Positions 7,496-14,718 of a DNA stretch of 64,000 bases are shown here, piece by piece; position 1 is the stretch's first letter, and every line of letters starts with the position of its first letter. The notes beneath the pieces are model-generated. The model made no database searches and was not told the origin of the DNA. It saw only the letters and a list, made by a program, of their open reading frames with translations. Position numbers and translations under genes: made by a program. Origin of the DNA: Streptomyces sp. CC208A (GTDB lineage: Bacteria > Actinomycetota > Actinomycetes > Streptomycetales > Streptomycetaceae); assembly GCF_030010625.1 (NCBI RefSeq), contig NZ_JASCXN010000018.1, positions 78,370 to 142,369 of the forward strand. The letters are read 5' to 3'.

Positions 7496-9643
7496 GTGAG
7501 CAGCGGACGCGTGACCTCACCCACCTCTGAGGCGGCAGGCTTCCGGCCCGGGAGTCGCGGTCCGGCCCGGACCGGCCCCGCACAGGGCGCGAAAAGGCTG
7601 CCGCGGGCCAGGGAAGCGGCCCCCTCCCCGGCCGAGGCCGAGGCCGAGCGGGGAACCGCCGGGAAGCGGATGGAGGTGTGCCTGGTGGGCGCCGGGCCGC
7701 GCGGTCTCTCCGTACTGGAACGGCTCTGCGCGCAGGAGCGGAAGTCCCCCCGCTGGGACCGCCTCACCGTGCACGTCGTGGAGCCGGATCCGCCGGGCGC
7801 CGGCCGCGTCTGGCGGCCCTCGCAGTCCCGGCACCTGCTGATGAACACCGTGGCCTCACAGGTCACCGTCTACACGGACGCCAGCGTCACGATCGAAGGA
7901 CCGCTGGAGGAGGGCCCGAGCCTCTACGAGTGGGCCAGGGCGCTGGACGCCGGCGCCCCGTACGACGACGAGACCCTCGCCGAGGCCCGTGACCTGGGCC
8001 CGGACGCGTACCCCACCCGCTCCCTGTACGGCCACTACCTGACCTGGGCGTTCGGGCAGGTCGTCGCGAACGCGGCCGCGCACGTCGACATCCGCGTGCA
8101 CGCCTCGCGCGCCGTCGCCCTCGACGACGCCGACCCCGGCACCGGCCCCGACGGGGCGCAGACCGTGCTCCTGGAGGACGGCACCCGGCTGACCGGCCTC
8201 GGCGCCGTGGTGCTCGCGCAGGGCCACGTACCGGTCCGGCCGACCGGCACGGAGCGGGCCCACGCCGAGTACGCGGCCCGGCACGGGCTGACCTACATCG
8301 CGCCGGGCAACCCGGCGGACGTGGACCTGTCGGGCGTGGCCCCGGGCGAGACCGTGCTGCTGCGCGGGCTCGGTCTGAACTTCTTCGACTACATGGCGCT
8401 GTTCACGCACGCCCGCGGCGGGGTGTTCGAGCGCGTCGACGGCCGCCTCGTGTACCGGCCCTCCGGCCGCGAGCCGCGGCTGTACGCCGGATCCCGGCGC
8501 GGCGTGCCGTACCAGGCGCGGGGCGACAACGAGAAGGGCGCGCACGGCCGTTACCACCCGCGGCTGCTGACCACCGGGTTCGTGGCGGAGCTGCGCGCGC
8601 GGGTGAGCGGCGGCGAGCCGATCCGCTTCGGCGCCGAGCTGTGGCCGCTCGTCTCCAAGGAGGTGCGCGCCGTCTACTACGAGACGCTGCTGGCGCGGCG
8701 CGCGGAGCCGGACGAGGTGGCCGCGTTCTCGGCCGCGTTCCTGCGGGCGGAGGAGGGCGAGGCCGAGGAGCGGCTGCTGGCCGCGGCCGGTGTCGACGAG
8801 GGCGAGCGGTGGGACTGGGACGGTGTCGTCCGTCCGTTCGGTGAGCGCGTCTTCCCCGACCTGGCCGCCTTCCGCGCCTGGCTGCGCGACTACCTGGACG
8901 AGGACGTGCGCAGAGCCCGTGAGGGCAACGTCAGCGGGCCGTTCAAGGCCGCTCTGGACGTGCTGCGGGACCTGCGCAACGAGCTGCGTCTGGCCATCGA
9001 CCACGGCGGTCTGGACGCCGGCTCCCACCGTGACGAGCTGGACGGGTGGTACACGCCGCTCAACGCCTACCTGTCCATCGGCCCGCCGGCCTCCCGCATC
9101 GAGGAGATGGCCGCGCTGATCGACGCGGGGGTCCTCGACGTGACCGGTCCGGGGCTGCGGGTGGCCGTCGACGAGCACGACCCGGAGGGCCCGGCCTTCG
9201 TCGGTACCTCCGAGGGCGTCGCCGGTCTGCGGGTGCGGGCCACGGTCCTGGTCGAGGCCCGGCTGCCGGAGATCGACGTCCGGCGTACCGCCGATCCGCT
9301 GATGGAAGGGCTGCTGCGCACCGGGCAGGGGCGGCCCCACCGCGTCGCGGGGGCGGACGGCTCCTCGTACGAGACCGGCGGCCTGGCCGTGTCCGAGCGG
9401 CCGTACCGTCTCCTCGACGCCCGGGGGGTGCCGCATCCGAGGCGGTTCGCGTACGGGGTGCCCACGGAGTCCGTGCACTGGGTGACCGCGGCCGGCATCC
9501 GGCCGGGTGTGGGCTCGGTGACGCTGGAGGACTCCGACGCCGTCGCGGCGGCGGTGCTGGCGCTGGCGGAGCCGTCGGCAGGTGCGGTCAGGACGACGGC
9601 TCCGCCGGCCCCGGCCCGCTCGGCCAGGGAGGTGGCCGCATGA
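7496..9643 (+). CDS. FAD/NAD(P)-binding monooxygenase; candidate CreE-type aspartate N-oxygenase, 715 aa
   Basis: A dinucleotide-binding motif, VCLVGAGPRGLSVLERL, sits near residues 60-76. It is followed by the layout of large bacterial FAD/NAD(P)-binding proteins (RHLLMNTVASQVTVYTD, YPTRSLYGHYLTWAFGQV, VLAQGHVPV, LRGLGLNFFDYMALFT). The first ~58 residues are low-complexity; an internal ATG at 7670 would remove them, but GTG 7496 has a better-spaced GGAG. The stop overlaps the start of the following lyase (ATGA), so the two proteins are coupled in translation. That pairing resembles the aspartate-nitrosuccinate pathway, in which a flavin monooxygenase turns aspartate into nitrosuccinate and a lyase releases nitrous acid. 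The FAD/NAD(P)-binding call is firm; the nitrosuccinate role is inference. Confidence 0.78.
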   Translation: MSSGRVTSPTSEAAGFRPGSRGPARTGPAQGAKRLPRAREAAPSPAEAEAERGTAGKRMEVCLVGAGPRGLSVLERLCAQERKSPRWDRLTVHVVEPDPPGAGRVWRPSQSRHLLMNTVASQVTVYTDASVTIEGPLEEGPSLYEWARALDAGAPYDDETLAEARDLGPDAYPTRSLYGHYLTWAFGQVVANAAAHVDIRVHASRAVALDDADPGTGPDGAQTVLLEDGTRLTGLGAVVLAQGHVPVRPTGTERAHAEYAARHGLTYIAPGNPADVDLSGVAPGETVLLRGLGLNFFDYMALFTHARGGVFERVDGRLVYRPSGREPRLYAGSRRGVPYQARGDNEKGAHGRYHPRLLTTGFVAELRARVSGGEPIRFGAELWPLVSKEVRAVYYETLLARRAEPDEVAAFSAAFLRAEEGEAEERLLAAAGVDEGERWDWDGVVRPFGERVFPDLAAFRAWLRDYLDEDVRRAREGNVSGPFKAALDVLRDLRNELRLAIDHGGLDAGSHRDELDGWYTPLNAYLSIGPPASRIEEMAALIDAGVLDVTGPGLRVAVDEHDPEGPAFVGTSEGVAGLRVRATVLVEARLPEIDVRRTADPLMEGLLRTGQGRPHRVAGADGSSYETGGLAVSERPYRLLDARGVPHPRRFAYGVPTESVHWVTAAGIRPGVGSVTLEDSDAVAAAVLALAEPSAGAVRTTAPPAPARSAREVAA

Positions 9644-11055
9644 GCCCCGCCCCCCTGTACCGCCCCGCCGGGACCGACACCGGCCTGCTGTCCCCGGTCC
9701 GGGCCGGCACCCCCGTCGAGGCCGCCGTCGACGACGCGGCCTGGGTGCGGGCGATGCTCGACGCGGAGGCCGCGCTGGCCCGCGCCCAGGCACGGTGCGG
9801 CACCGTCCCGGCCGCCGCGGCCGCCGCGATCACCGCCGCCGCCCGGGCCGCGGACTTCGACGTACGGGAACTGGCGCTGGCCTCGCGGGAGACCGCGAAC
9901 CCGGTGGTGGGCCTGGTCAAGGCGCTCACCGCCCGCGTCGCGGCCCACTCGCCGGAGGCGGCCGAGTACGTGCACCGCGGTTCCACGAGCCAGGACGTCT
10001 TCGACACCGGCGCGATGCTGGTGGCCACCCGCGCCCTGCGCCTGGTCATCGCGGACCTCAGGACCGTGGCCGACACCCTGGGGGTCCTGGCCGCCGACCA
10101 CCGGGACACGGTGATGGCGGGCCGTACCCTCGCCCTGCACGCCGTGCCCACCACCTTCGGACTGAAGGCGGCGGGCTGGCGCCAGCTGGTCCTGGAGTCC
10201 GCCGAGCGCCTGGAGCGCCTTGAGCGGGGCGGGCTGCCGGTGTCCCTGGGCGGCGCGGCCGGCACCCTGGCGGGCTACCTCCAGTACGCGGGCGACGGGG
10301 CCGACCCGGCGGCCGTCCTGGCCGAGCTGGTGGCCGCCTTCGCGGACGAGACGGGGCTGGGCGCACCGGTCCTGCCGTGGCACGCGCTGCGCACGCCCGT
10401 CGCCGACCTCGGCGCGGCCCTCGCGCACACCGCGGGGGCGCTGGGGAAGATCGCCGTCGACGTGCTCGTCCTCACACGTACCGAGACCGGGGAGGTGGCC
10501 GAGCCGGCGGTGGCCGGGCGGGGCGCCTCCTCGGCGATGCCGCACAAGCGCAACCCCGTGCTTTCGACGCTGATCCGCTCGGCCGCCCTCCAGGTCCCGG
10601 CCCTCGCCGCCGTCCTCGCGCAGTGCCTGCCGCACGAGGACGAGCGGTCGGCCGGCGTCTGGCACGCCGAGTGGCAGCCGCTGCGCGAGGCGCTGCGGCT
10701 GACCGGCGGGGCCGCGCACACCATGGTGGAGCTGGTCCGCGGACTGACGGTGCACCCCGAGCGGATGGCGGCCAACCTGCGGGCCACCGGCGGGCGGATC
10801 GTCTCCGAGCGGGTCTCCGCCCTGCTCGCCCCGAGGCTGGGCAGGACAGCCGCCAAGGAGCTGCTGACCCGCGCGTCGGCGGAGGCCGCCGGGACCGGTC
10901 GGCCACTGGCCGCGGTGCTGGCCGGACTCGACGAGGTACGGGAGGCCCTGTCGCCCGAGGAACTCGCGCCGCTGCTCGACCCGGCCCACTACACGGGCAT
11001 GGCCGGCCCCTTGGTCGACCGGGCACTGGCGGCCTCGGGGCAGTCCCCGGCATGA
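9640..11055 (+). CDS. Fumarase/aspartase-superfamily lyase; candidate nitrosuccinate lyase, 471 aa
   Basis: It carries the superfamily hallmarks: HRGSTSQDVFDTG near residues 112-124 and the signature loop GASSAMPHKRNP near 295-306. The overall pattern is closest to 3-carboxy-cis,cis-muconate cycloisomerase/adenylosuccinate lyase. No other protocatechuate or purine genes are near. Instead it starts inside the stop codon of an FAD/NAD(P)-binding monooxygenase. In cremeomycin-type clusters an enzyme of this superfamily (CreD) splits nitrosuccinate into fumarate and nitrous acid, and this is my preferred reading. Alternatives are an amino-acid or carboxy-muconate lyase of another pathway. A hairpin follows at 11062-11085, closing the rightward gene set. 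Confidence 0.8.
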   Translation: MSPAPLYRPAGTDTGLLSPVRAGTPVEAAVDDAAWVRAMLDAEAALARAQARCGTVPAAAAAAITAAARAADFDVRELALASRETANPVVGLVKALTARVAAHSPEAAEYVHRGSTSQDVFDTGAMLVATRALRLVIADLRTVADTLGVLAADHRDTVMAGRTLALHAVPTTFGLKAAGWRQLVLESAERLERLERGGLPVSLGGAAGTLAGYLQYAGDGADPAAVLAELVAAFADETGLGAPVLPWHALRTPVADLGAALAHTAGALGKIAVDVLVLTRTETGEVAEPAVAGRGASSAMPHKRNPVLSTLIRSAALQVPALAAVLAQCLPHEDERSAGVWHAEWQPLREALRLTGGAAHTMVELVRGLTVHPERMAANLRATGGRIVSERVSALLAPRLGRTAAKELLTRASAEAAGTGRPLAAVLAGLDEVREALSPEELAPLLDPAHYTGMAGPLVDRALAASGQSPA

Positions 11056-11061
11056 CCGTGA

Positions 11062-11085
11062 CCCCGGCCGGACCGTCGGCCGGGG
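11062..11085. terminator. Hairpin between convergent lyase and membrane-protein genes
   Basis: A perfect 9-bp GC stem (CCCCGGCCG / CGGCCGGGG) with a six-base loop lies in the 42-base gap between the two convergent stops. It has no T-run but can serve both directions. Confidence 0.55.
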
Positions 11086-11097
11086 CACCCGCCGCCG

Positions 11098-12114
11098 TCA
11101 CGGGAGGAGCGCGAGGATCAGCCGTCCCGGGATCAGATAGAGGGTGGCGGCCGCGCTCACGACGAAGACCGGCAGCGAGACCAGGACGGTGAGGGGCAGC
11201 CGCAGGACGGCCCAGGGACCGAGGACCTTGCCCCCGCCCTTGCCCTTGCCCTCGCCCGCGCCCTCGCGGCCGCGCAGGTACCAGACGCGCCGGTACGGCA
11301 GGGGTCTCACGGTGGGGCCGCTCACCTTCCGCACGTGCTCGTACCGCCGCCCGGCGACGTCGGTGACGACGTGGACGTCCTGGTGGCCCGACGAGTTCTC
11401 CTCCGAGCGGTCGAAGGCCGCGCGGGTCCGGTGGCCCCGGCGGACCAGCGCCCACAGATCGGCCGCCGACGAGAAGAGGTAGAAGCCCGACATGCCCGCG
11501 AAGCCCACCGGGATGTAGCCCGCGGCGAGGTAGGCGACCGCCCACATCACGTCGCCGAGGGCGAACAGGACGACCGGGTACCCGAGGAGCACGGCCACCA
11601 TTCCCGGCACCGCCAGCCTGCCCCAGTCGAAACGGTCGCGCGGCGACGGCGACGCCGCCAGGGCCGGCGGGCGCCGCCCGGGGTGCCCGCTGGCGATCGG
11701 CAGCGAGCCCTCGCGCAGGCGCACCTCGTCCGCCGCGCACACCGGGACGAGGCGCCGCGTGCCACCGGCGGGCGTCCACGGCACCTCGGCGGCCGACGGC
11801 CCGTGCCGGGGGTCGAAGAAGCAGAGCGGAAGCCGCGCGGGCAGCGGCCGGCGCCTCAGACGGGCCTCCAGGCAGGCCATGGCGTACCGGCCGTCGTCCA
11901 GCTGCCGGAGGACGTCCTCGCGGTCGTCGTGGTTCAGGGCCCGGCCGGCCGCCTCGTACGCGTCGAGGGCGCGCGCCCAGTCCGCCACCACCTCGGGCGG
12001 CGTCCCGGGGCCTTCCGGCCGGAAGGGGTGGGCGGCGAGCAGCTCACCGAAGGCCGTCACCTCGGCCACGAGTCCCGGATCCTGCTCCGCCCTCTGCCTC
12101 CTGCGGTTCCGCAC
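11098..12114 (-). CDS. Hypothetical membrane protein, 338 aa
   Basis: I do not recognise this protein. Its N-terminal half (about 180 residues) is soluble. In the middle are hydrophobic segments, LAVPGMVAVLLGYPVVLFAL and VAYLAAGYIPVGFAGMSGF, then a basic stretch and a soluble loop (DVHVVTDVAGRRYEHVR). Near the C-terminus are two more hydrophobic segments (LRLPLTVLVSLPVFVVS, YLIPGRLILALL). About four membrane spans are likely. GTG 12114 is chosen because GGAGGA precedes it closely; an ATG at 12159 lacks a well-spaced ribosome site. It converges on the lyase and is probably not part of the biosynthetic cluster. Confidence 0.65.
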   Translation of the reverse strand: MRNRRRQRAEQDPGLVAEVTAFGELLAAHPFRPEGPGTPPEVVADWARALDAYEAAGRALNHDDREDVLRQLDDGRYAMACLEARLRRRPLPARLPLCFFDPRHGPSAAEVPWTPAGGTRRLVPVCAADEVRLREGSLPIASGHPGRRPPALAASPSPRDRFDWGRLAVPGMVAVLLGYPVVLFALGDVMWAVAYLAAGYIPVGFAGMSGFYLFSSAADLWALVRRGHRTRAAFDRSEENSSGHQDVHVVTDVAGRRYEHVRKVSGPTVRPLPYRRVWYLRGREGAGEGKGKGGGKVLGPWAVLRLPLTVLVSLPVFVVSAAATLYLIPGRLILALLP

Positions 12115-12410
12115 GCTTCCTCCCCCGGTCCCGTCGCGTGGCCGTGGCCCCCGCCCCATGCTCCCCGCGCACCCGACGGCCCACCATGCCGCCGACCGGC
12201 AGGATGGCCCCGCGCTCGTTTCCGGGAAGCGGACCGGGCGTGCGCCCGGGGCGTGGGTGGCGGGCGGAGCGCGTACTCCGGCGCGTACTCGCTTGGAGGG
12301 GTGGAGATTTCCGGCTTCCCGACACCGAGGCCGGGCCCCGGCCGTACGCTGACCAGCAGCGACGCTTCGACGCTGAGTAACTGTACGGGTACGCCAAGAA
12401 GGCGGTACGG

Positions 12411-13274
12411 ATGACGGTGAAGGAAGGCGGGCGGCCGGAAAAGCCCGTCGAGATCGAGGGTACGGCGCACTTGTTCAGGGCGCTGGGGAAGATCATCAAG
12501 ACACTGCGCACCAACGCGGGCCTGAGCCAGACGGAGTTGGCCGCGCAGCTGCACTGCAGCGAGGACCTGATCTCCGCGATCGAGAGAGGGGTACGCAGCC
12601 CACAACCGGACTTCCTGGTGCGGGCCGACCCGGTCATCAAGGCCAGGGGCATCCTGGTGGCCGCGGCGGAGGACGTACGGGAGGCGCTGTCGCGGGCGCG
12701 GGTACGGCACCCGGACTGGTTCCGGAGCTTCGCGGCGGCGGAGGCGGAGGCGGTGGCGCTGCACTACTACTCGCCGCAGGTCGTCTCAGGCATCCTCCAG
12801 ACACACGCGTACGCGGAGGCCGTCTTCCGGCACCGCCGCCCGCTCTACGACGAGGAGCAGATCGAGAAGCGGCTGGCCGACCGGCTTTCTCGTCAGGACA
12901 TCTTCGAGAAGCGGCCCGCCCCGACCATCAGCTTCGTCATCGAAGAAGCGGTGCTCCAGCGCCCGATGGGCGGCCGGGATGCCTTCCGGGAGCAGGTCAA
13001 GCGCCTCATCGAGGTCGCCGGCCTCCGGAACGTCCACCTCCAGGTCATGCCGAGCGAGCGGACCGAACACCCAGCATTGGAAGGCGAGTTCATCCTCCTC
13101 ACGCTGAAAGGACAGCGGGAGGTCGCGTACATCGAAAGCTACGGCCACGCCCGCCTGTTCACCGGCCTCGAAGAGGTGCGCACCTACACCGAGCGGTATG
13201 GAATCATGCGCGCACAGGCACTCACGCCACTGGAGTCCCTGGAGTACCTCAAGCAACTGCTGGGAGAGCTATGA
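12411..13274 (+). CDS. XRE-family regulator with DUF5753 (Scr1-type), 287 aa
   Basis: Residues about 20-75 form a lambda-repressor-like helix-turn-helix (ALGKIIKTLRTNAGLSQTEL ... SEDLISAIERGVRSP). The rest is the DUF5753 sensor-like domain typical of the many Streptomyces XRE/DUF397 pairs (VSGILQTHAYAEAVF, RQDIF, FVIEEAVLQRPMGG, LQVMPSERTEHPALEGEF). The downstream DUF397 gene begins four bases before this stop. Such pairs act as paired regulators, sometimes described as antitoxin-like, with strain-specific targets. The ATG is preceded only by a weak purine stretch. The 296 bases upstream, back to the divergent membrane protein gene, hold no other gene. Confidence 0.9.
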   Translation: MTVKEGGRPEKPVEIEGTAHLFRALGKIIKTLRTNAGLSQTELAAQLHCSEDLISAIERGVRSPQPDFLVRADPVIKARGILVAAAEDVREALSRARVRHPDWFRSFAAAEAEAVALHYYSPQVVSGILQTHAYAEAVFRHRRPLYDEEQIEKRLADRLSRQDIFEKRPAPTISFVIEEAVLQRPMGGRDAFREQVKRLIEVAGLRNVHLQVMPSERTEHPALEGEFILLTLKGQREVAYIESYGHARLFTGLEEVRTYTERYGIMRAQALTPLESLEYLKQLLGEL

Positions 13275-13516
13275 GCACCGCAGATCTGGCCTGGTTCAAG
13301 AGCAGCTACAGCGGCGGCGAGGGTGGTGCCTGCATCGAGGTCGCCTACGACTGGCGCAAGTCCAGTTACAGCGGCGGCTCGGGCGGCGAGTGCGTCGAGG
13401 TGGCCGCCCACCCCACCACCGTCCACGTCCGTGACTCCAAGGTCCCCCACGGTCCCCAGCTCGCCGTCTCCCCCGCCTCCTGGGCCGCGTTCGTCGAGGA
13501 CGCCTCCCGGGTGTGA
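13271..13516 (+). CDS. DUF397 protein with duplicated N-terminal motif, 81 aa
   Basis: This is the small partner of the preceding XRE regulator, overlapping its stop (ATGA). The normal DUF397 pattern is WxKSSYSG...CVEVA...VxVRDSK...SPxxWxxF. Here the opening element occurs twice: AWFKSSYSGGEGGACIEVA and then WRKSSYSGGSGGECVEVA. After these come VHVRDSKVPHGPQLAVSPAS and a Trp/Phe end. The protein is therefore about 20 residues longer at the front than a plain DUF397, and the duplication is also visible in the DNA. DUF397 proteins bind and modulate their cognate XRE regulator. Confidence 0.9.
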   Translation: MSTADLAWFKSSYSGGEGGACIEVAYDWRKSSYSGGSGGECVEVAAHPTTVHVRDSKVPHGPQLAVSPASWAAFVEDASRV

Positions 13517-13525
13517 GCACGAGGG

Positions 13526-13562
13526 AACCGCCCGGCCGCGCACAGCGGCCGGGCGGTTTTTT
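13526..13562 (+). terminator. Rho-independent terminator of the XRE/DUF397 operon
   Basis: A perfect 13-bp stem (AACCGCCCGGCCG with its complement), seven-base loop CGCACAG and a run of six T lie directly after the DUF397 stop. One of the few textbook terminators in the window. Confidence 0.92.
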
Positions 13563-13587
13563 CATGCCCTTCGCGCCCCGAGGGCCG

Positions 13588-14208
13588 TCACATCGCCCGT
13601 CGGGCGAGGCGGAGGAGGCCGGTACGCAGCCGCTGTTCGCCGAGTTCGGGGAGGAGCGCGGCGACGTGGTCGGCGGCGAGGGCGGCGAGGAGGGCGTGGG
13701 CGGTCTGCTCGGGGTCGGGGTCGGGCGTGGCCGCGAGCAGGATCGTCACGTGACGGTGCCAGAAGCGGTAGGCGCCGATGCGGTACCGGGCGCCGGGGGA
13801 GGCCGTCTCCGACATCCGGACCAGGGCCAGGTGTTCCAGGAGGTAGTCCAAGTAGGCGTCGACGAACGCGGCGAGGCGTTCGTCGGCGGGGGCGCCGGGG
13901 CCGAGGGGGGCCGGGCCGCGCAGGATCGCCTCCTGGAGGACGCGTTCGCGGGCGTCGAGGAGGGCGACGGCGAGGCCGGCCTTGTCGCCGAAGCGGCGGA
14001 AGAGGGTGCCCTTGCCGACGCCGGCGGCTGCGGCCACCTGGTCCATCGACACGGCCTCGACGCCGTGCTCGGCGAAGAGCCGGGCGGCGGCCTCCAGTAC
14101 GGCGGCCCGGTTGCGGGCCGCGTCCGCGCGCTCCTTGGGGGGCGGCGTACGCAGGAGCTCCAAGGGGATTGCGGAACCGGACTGCGGTCCGTTAACGTCG
14201 TGAGTCAC
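13588..14208 (-). CDS. TetR-family repressor, 206 aa
   Basis: The N-terminal TetR DNA-binding domain is clear: RAAVLEAAARLFAEHGVEAV, then SMDQVAAAAGVGKGTLFRRF with the GTLFRRFGDKAGL recognition-helix end. The remaining ~130 residues are a variable helical ligand-binding domain. GTG 14208 is chosen: it opens THDVNGPQSGS and no other start lies before the HTH. It is divergent from a rhodanese gene, and two copies of a GGACT-centred palindrome lie at and upstream of its start, as expected for autorepression plus control of the neighbour. The ligand is unknown. Confidence 0.9.
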   Translation of the reverse strand: MTHDVNGPQSGSAIPLELLRTPPPKERADAARNRAAVLEAAARLFAEHGVEAVSMDQVAAAAGVGKGTLFRRFGDKAGLAVALLDARERVLQEAILRGPAPLGPGAPADERLAAFVDAYLDYLLEHLALVRMSETASPGARYRIGAYRFWHRHVTILLAATPDPDPEQTAHALLAALAADHVAALLPELGEQRLRTGLLRLARRAM

Positions 14209-14225
14209 AACAGGACTGTAGTCCG
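14178..14225. promoter_or_regulatory. Twin palindromic operators for the TetR repressor
   Basis: Two near-identical palindromes stand 34 bases apart centre to centre: CGGACTGCGGTCCG at 14178-14191, inside the first codons of tetR, and AGGACTGTAGTCCG at 14212-14225, in the gap before the rhodanese gene. Arms of five bases are perfect in each. The spacing and position fit cooperative binding of TetR dimers blocking both divergent promoters. That they are operators is inference. Confidence 0.65.
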
Positions 14226-14244
14226 ATTCTCTTGGAGGGGACAC

Positions 14245-14580
14245 ATGACCGCTCTCATCACACGGGACGAGCTGGCGGCGGCGATCGAAGCCGGCACGGT
14301 GACGGTCGTCGACACGCTCGGCGGCGCGTACTACGCCCAGCAGCACCTGCCCGGCGCCCTGCCCCTGGCCCCGGCCGACGTCGACGCCCAGGCGGCCGCC
14401 CTGCTGCCCGACCGCGAGGCCGCGATCGTCACGTACTGCTCCAACCCGGCGTGCTCCAACAGCGGCCAGGTCGCCGACCGGCTCACCGCCCTCGGCTACA
14501 CCAGCGTCCGCAAGTACCGCGAGGGCATCCAGGACTGGGTGGAGGCCGGTCTGCCCACGGAATCCGCCGTGTCCGCCTGA
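14245..14580 (+). CDS. Single-domain rhodanese-like protein, 111 aa
   Basis: Rhodanese fold signatures are present: VVDTLGGAYYAQQHLPGALP, then the active-site loop YCSNPACSNSGQVA with the persulfide-forming Cys, and ALGYTSVRKYREGIQDW near the end. Such proteins carry a sulfane sulfur or act as sulfur relays and stress sensors. TTGGAGGGG precedes the ATG. The gene is divergent from a TetR repressor and lies behind two palindromic operators, so it is probably the repressor's main target. The second Cys in the loop (CSNPACSNS) resembles other actinobacterial stand-alone rhodaneses. Confidence 0.9.
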   Translation: MTALITRDELAAAIEAGTVTVVDTLGGAYYAQQHLPGALPLAPADVDAQAAALLPDREAAIVTYCSNPACSNSGQVADRLTALGYTSVRKYREGIQDWVEAGLPTESAVSA

Positions 14581-14591
14581 CGGCGAGGGCC

Positions 14592-14627
14592 GAGTCGAGG
14601 CCAGAGTCGAGGCCCGAGTTGAGGGCC
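14592..14627. repeat. Three imperfect 12-base tandem units
   Basis: GAGTCGAGGCC-type units occur three times head to tail in the 138-base gap after the rhodanese gene, the third with two changes. No function is evident. Confidence 0.5.
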
Positions 14628-14718
14628 GACCCCATCGGCGTAACCTGAAATCGCGGCCTGGATCAGGCCAGGCCAGGGGGCGGGCACCTGCGCAGTGGGG
14701 GCGCGAGGAGCGACGGCC

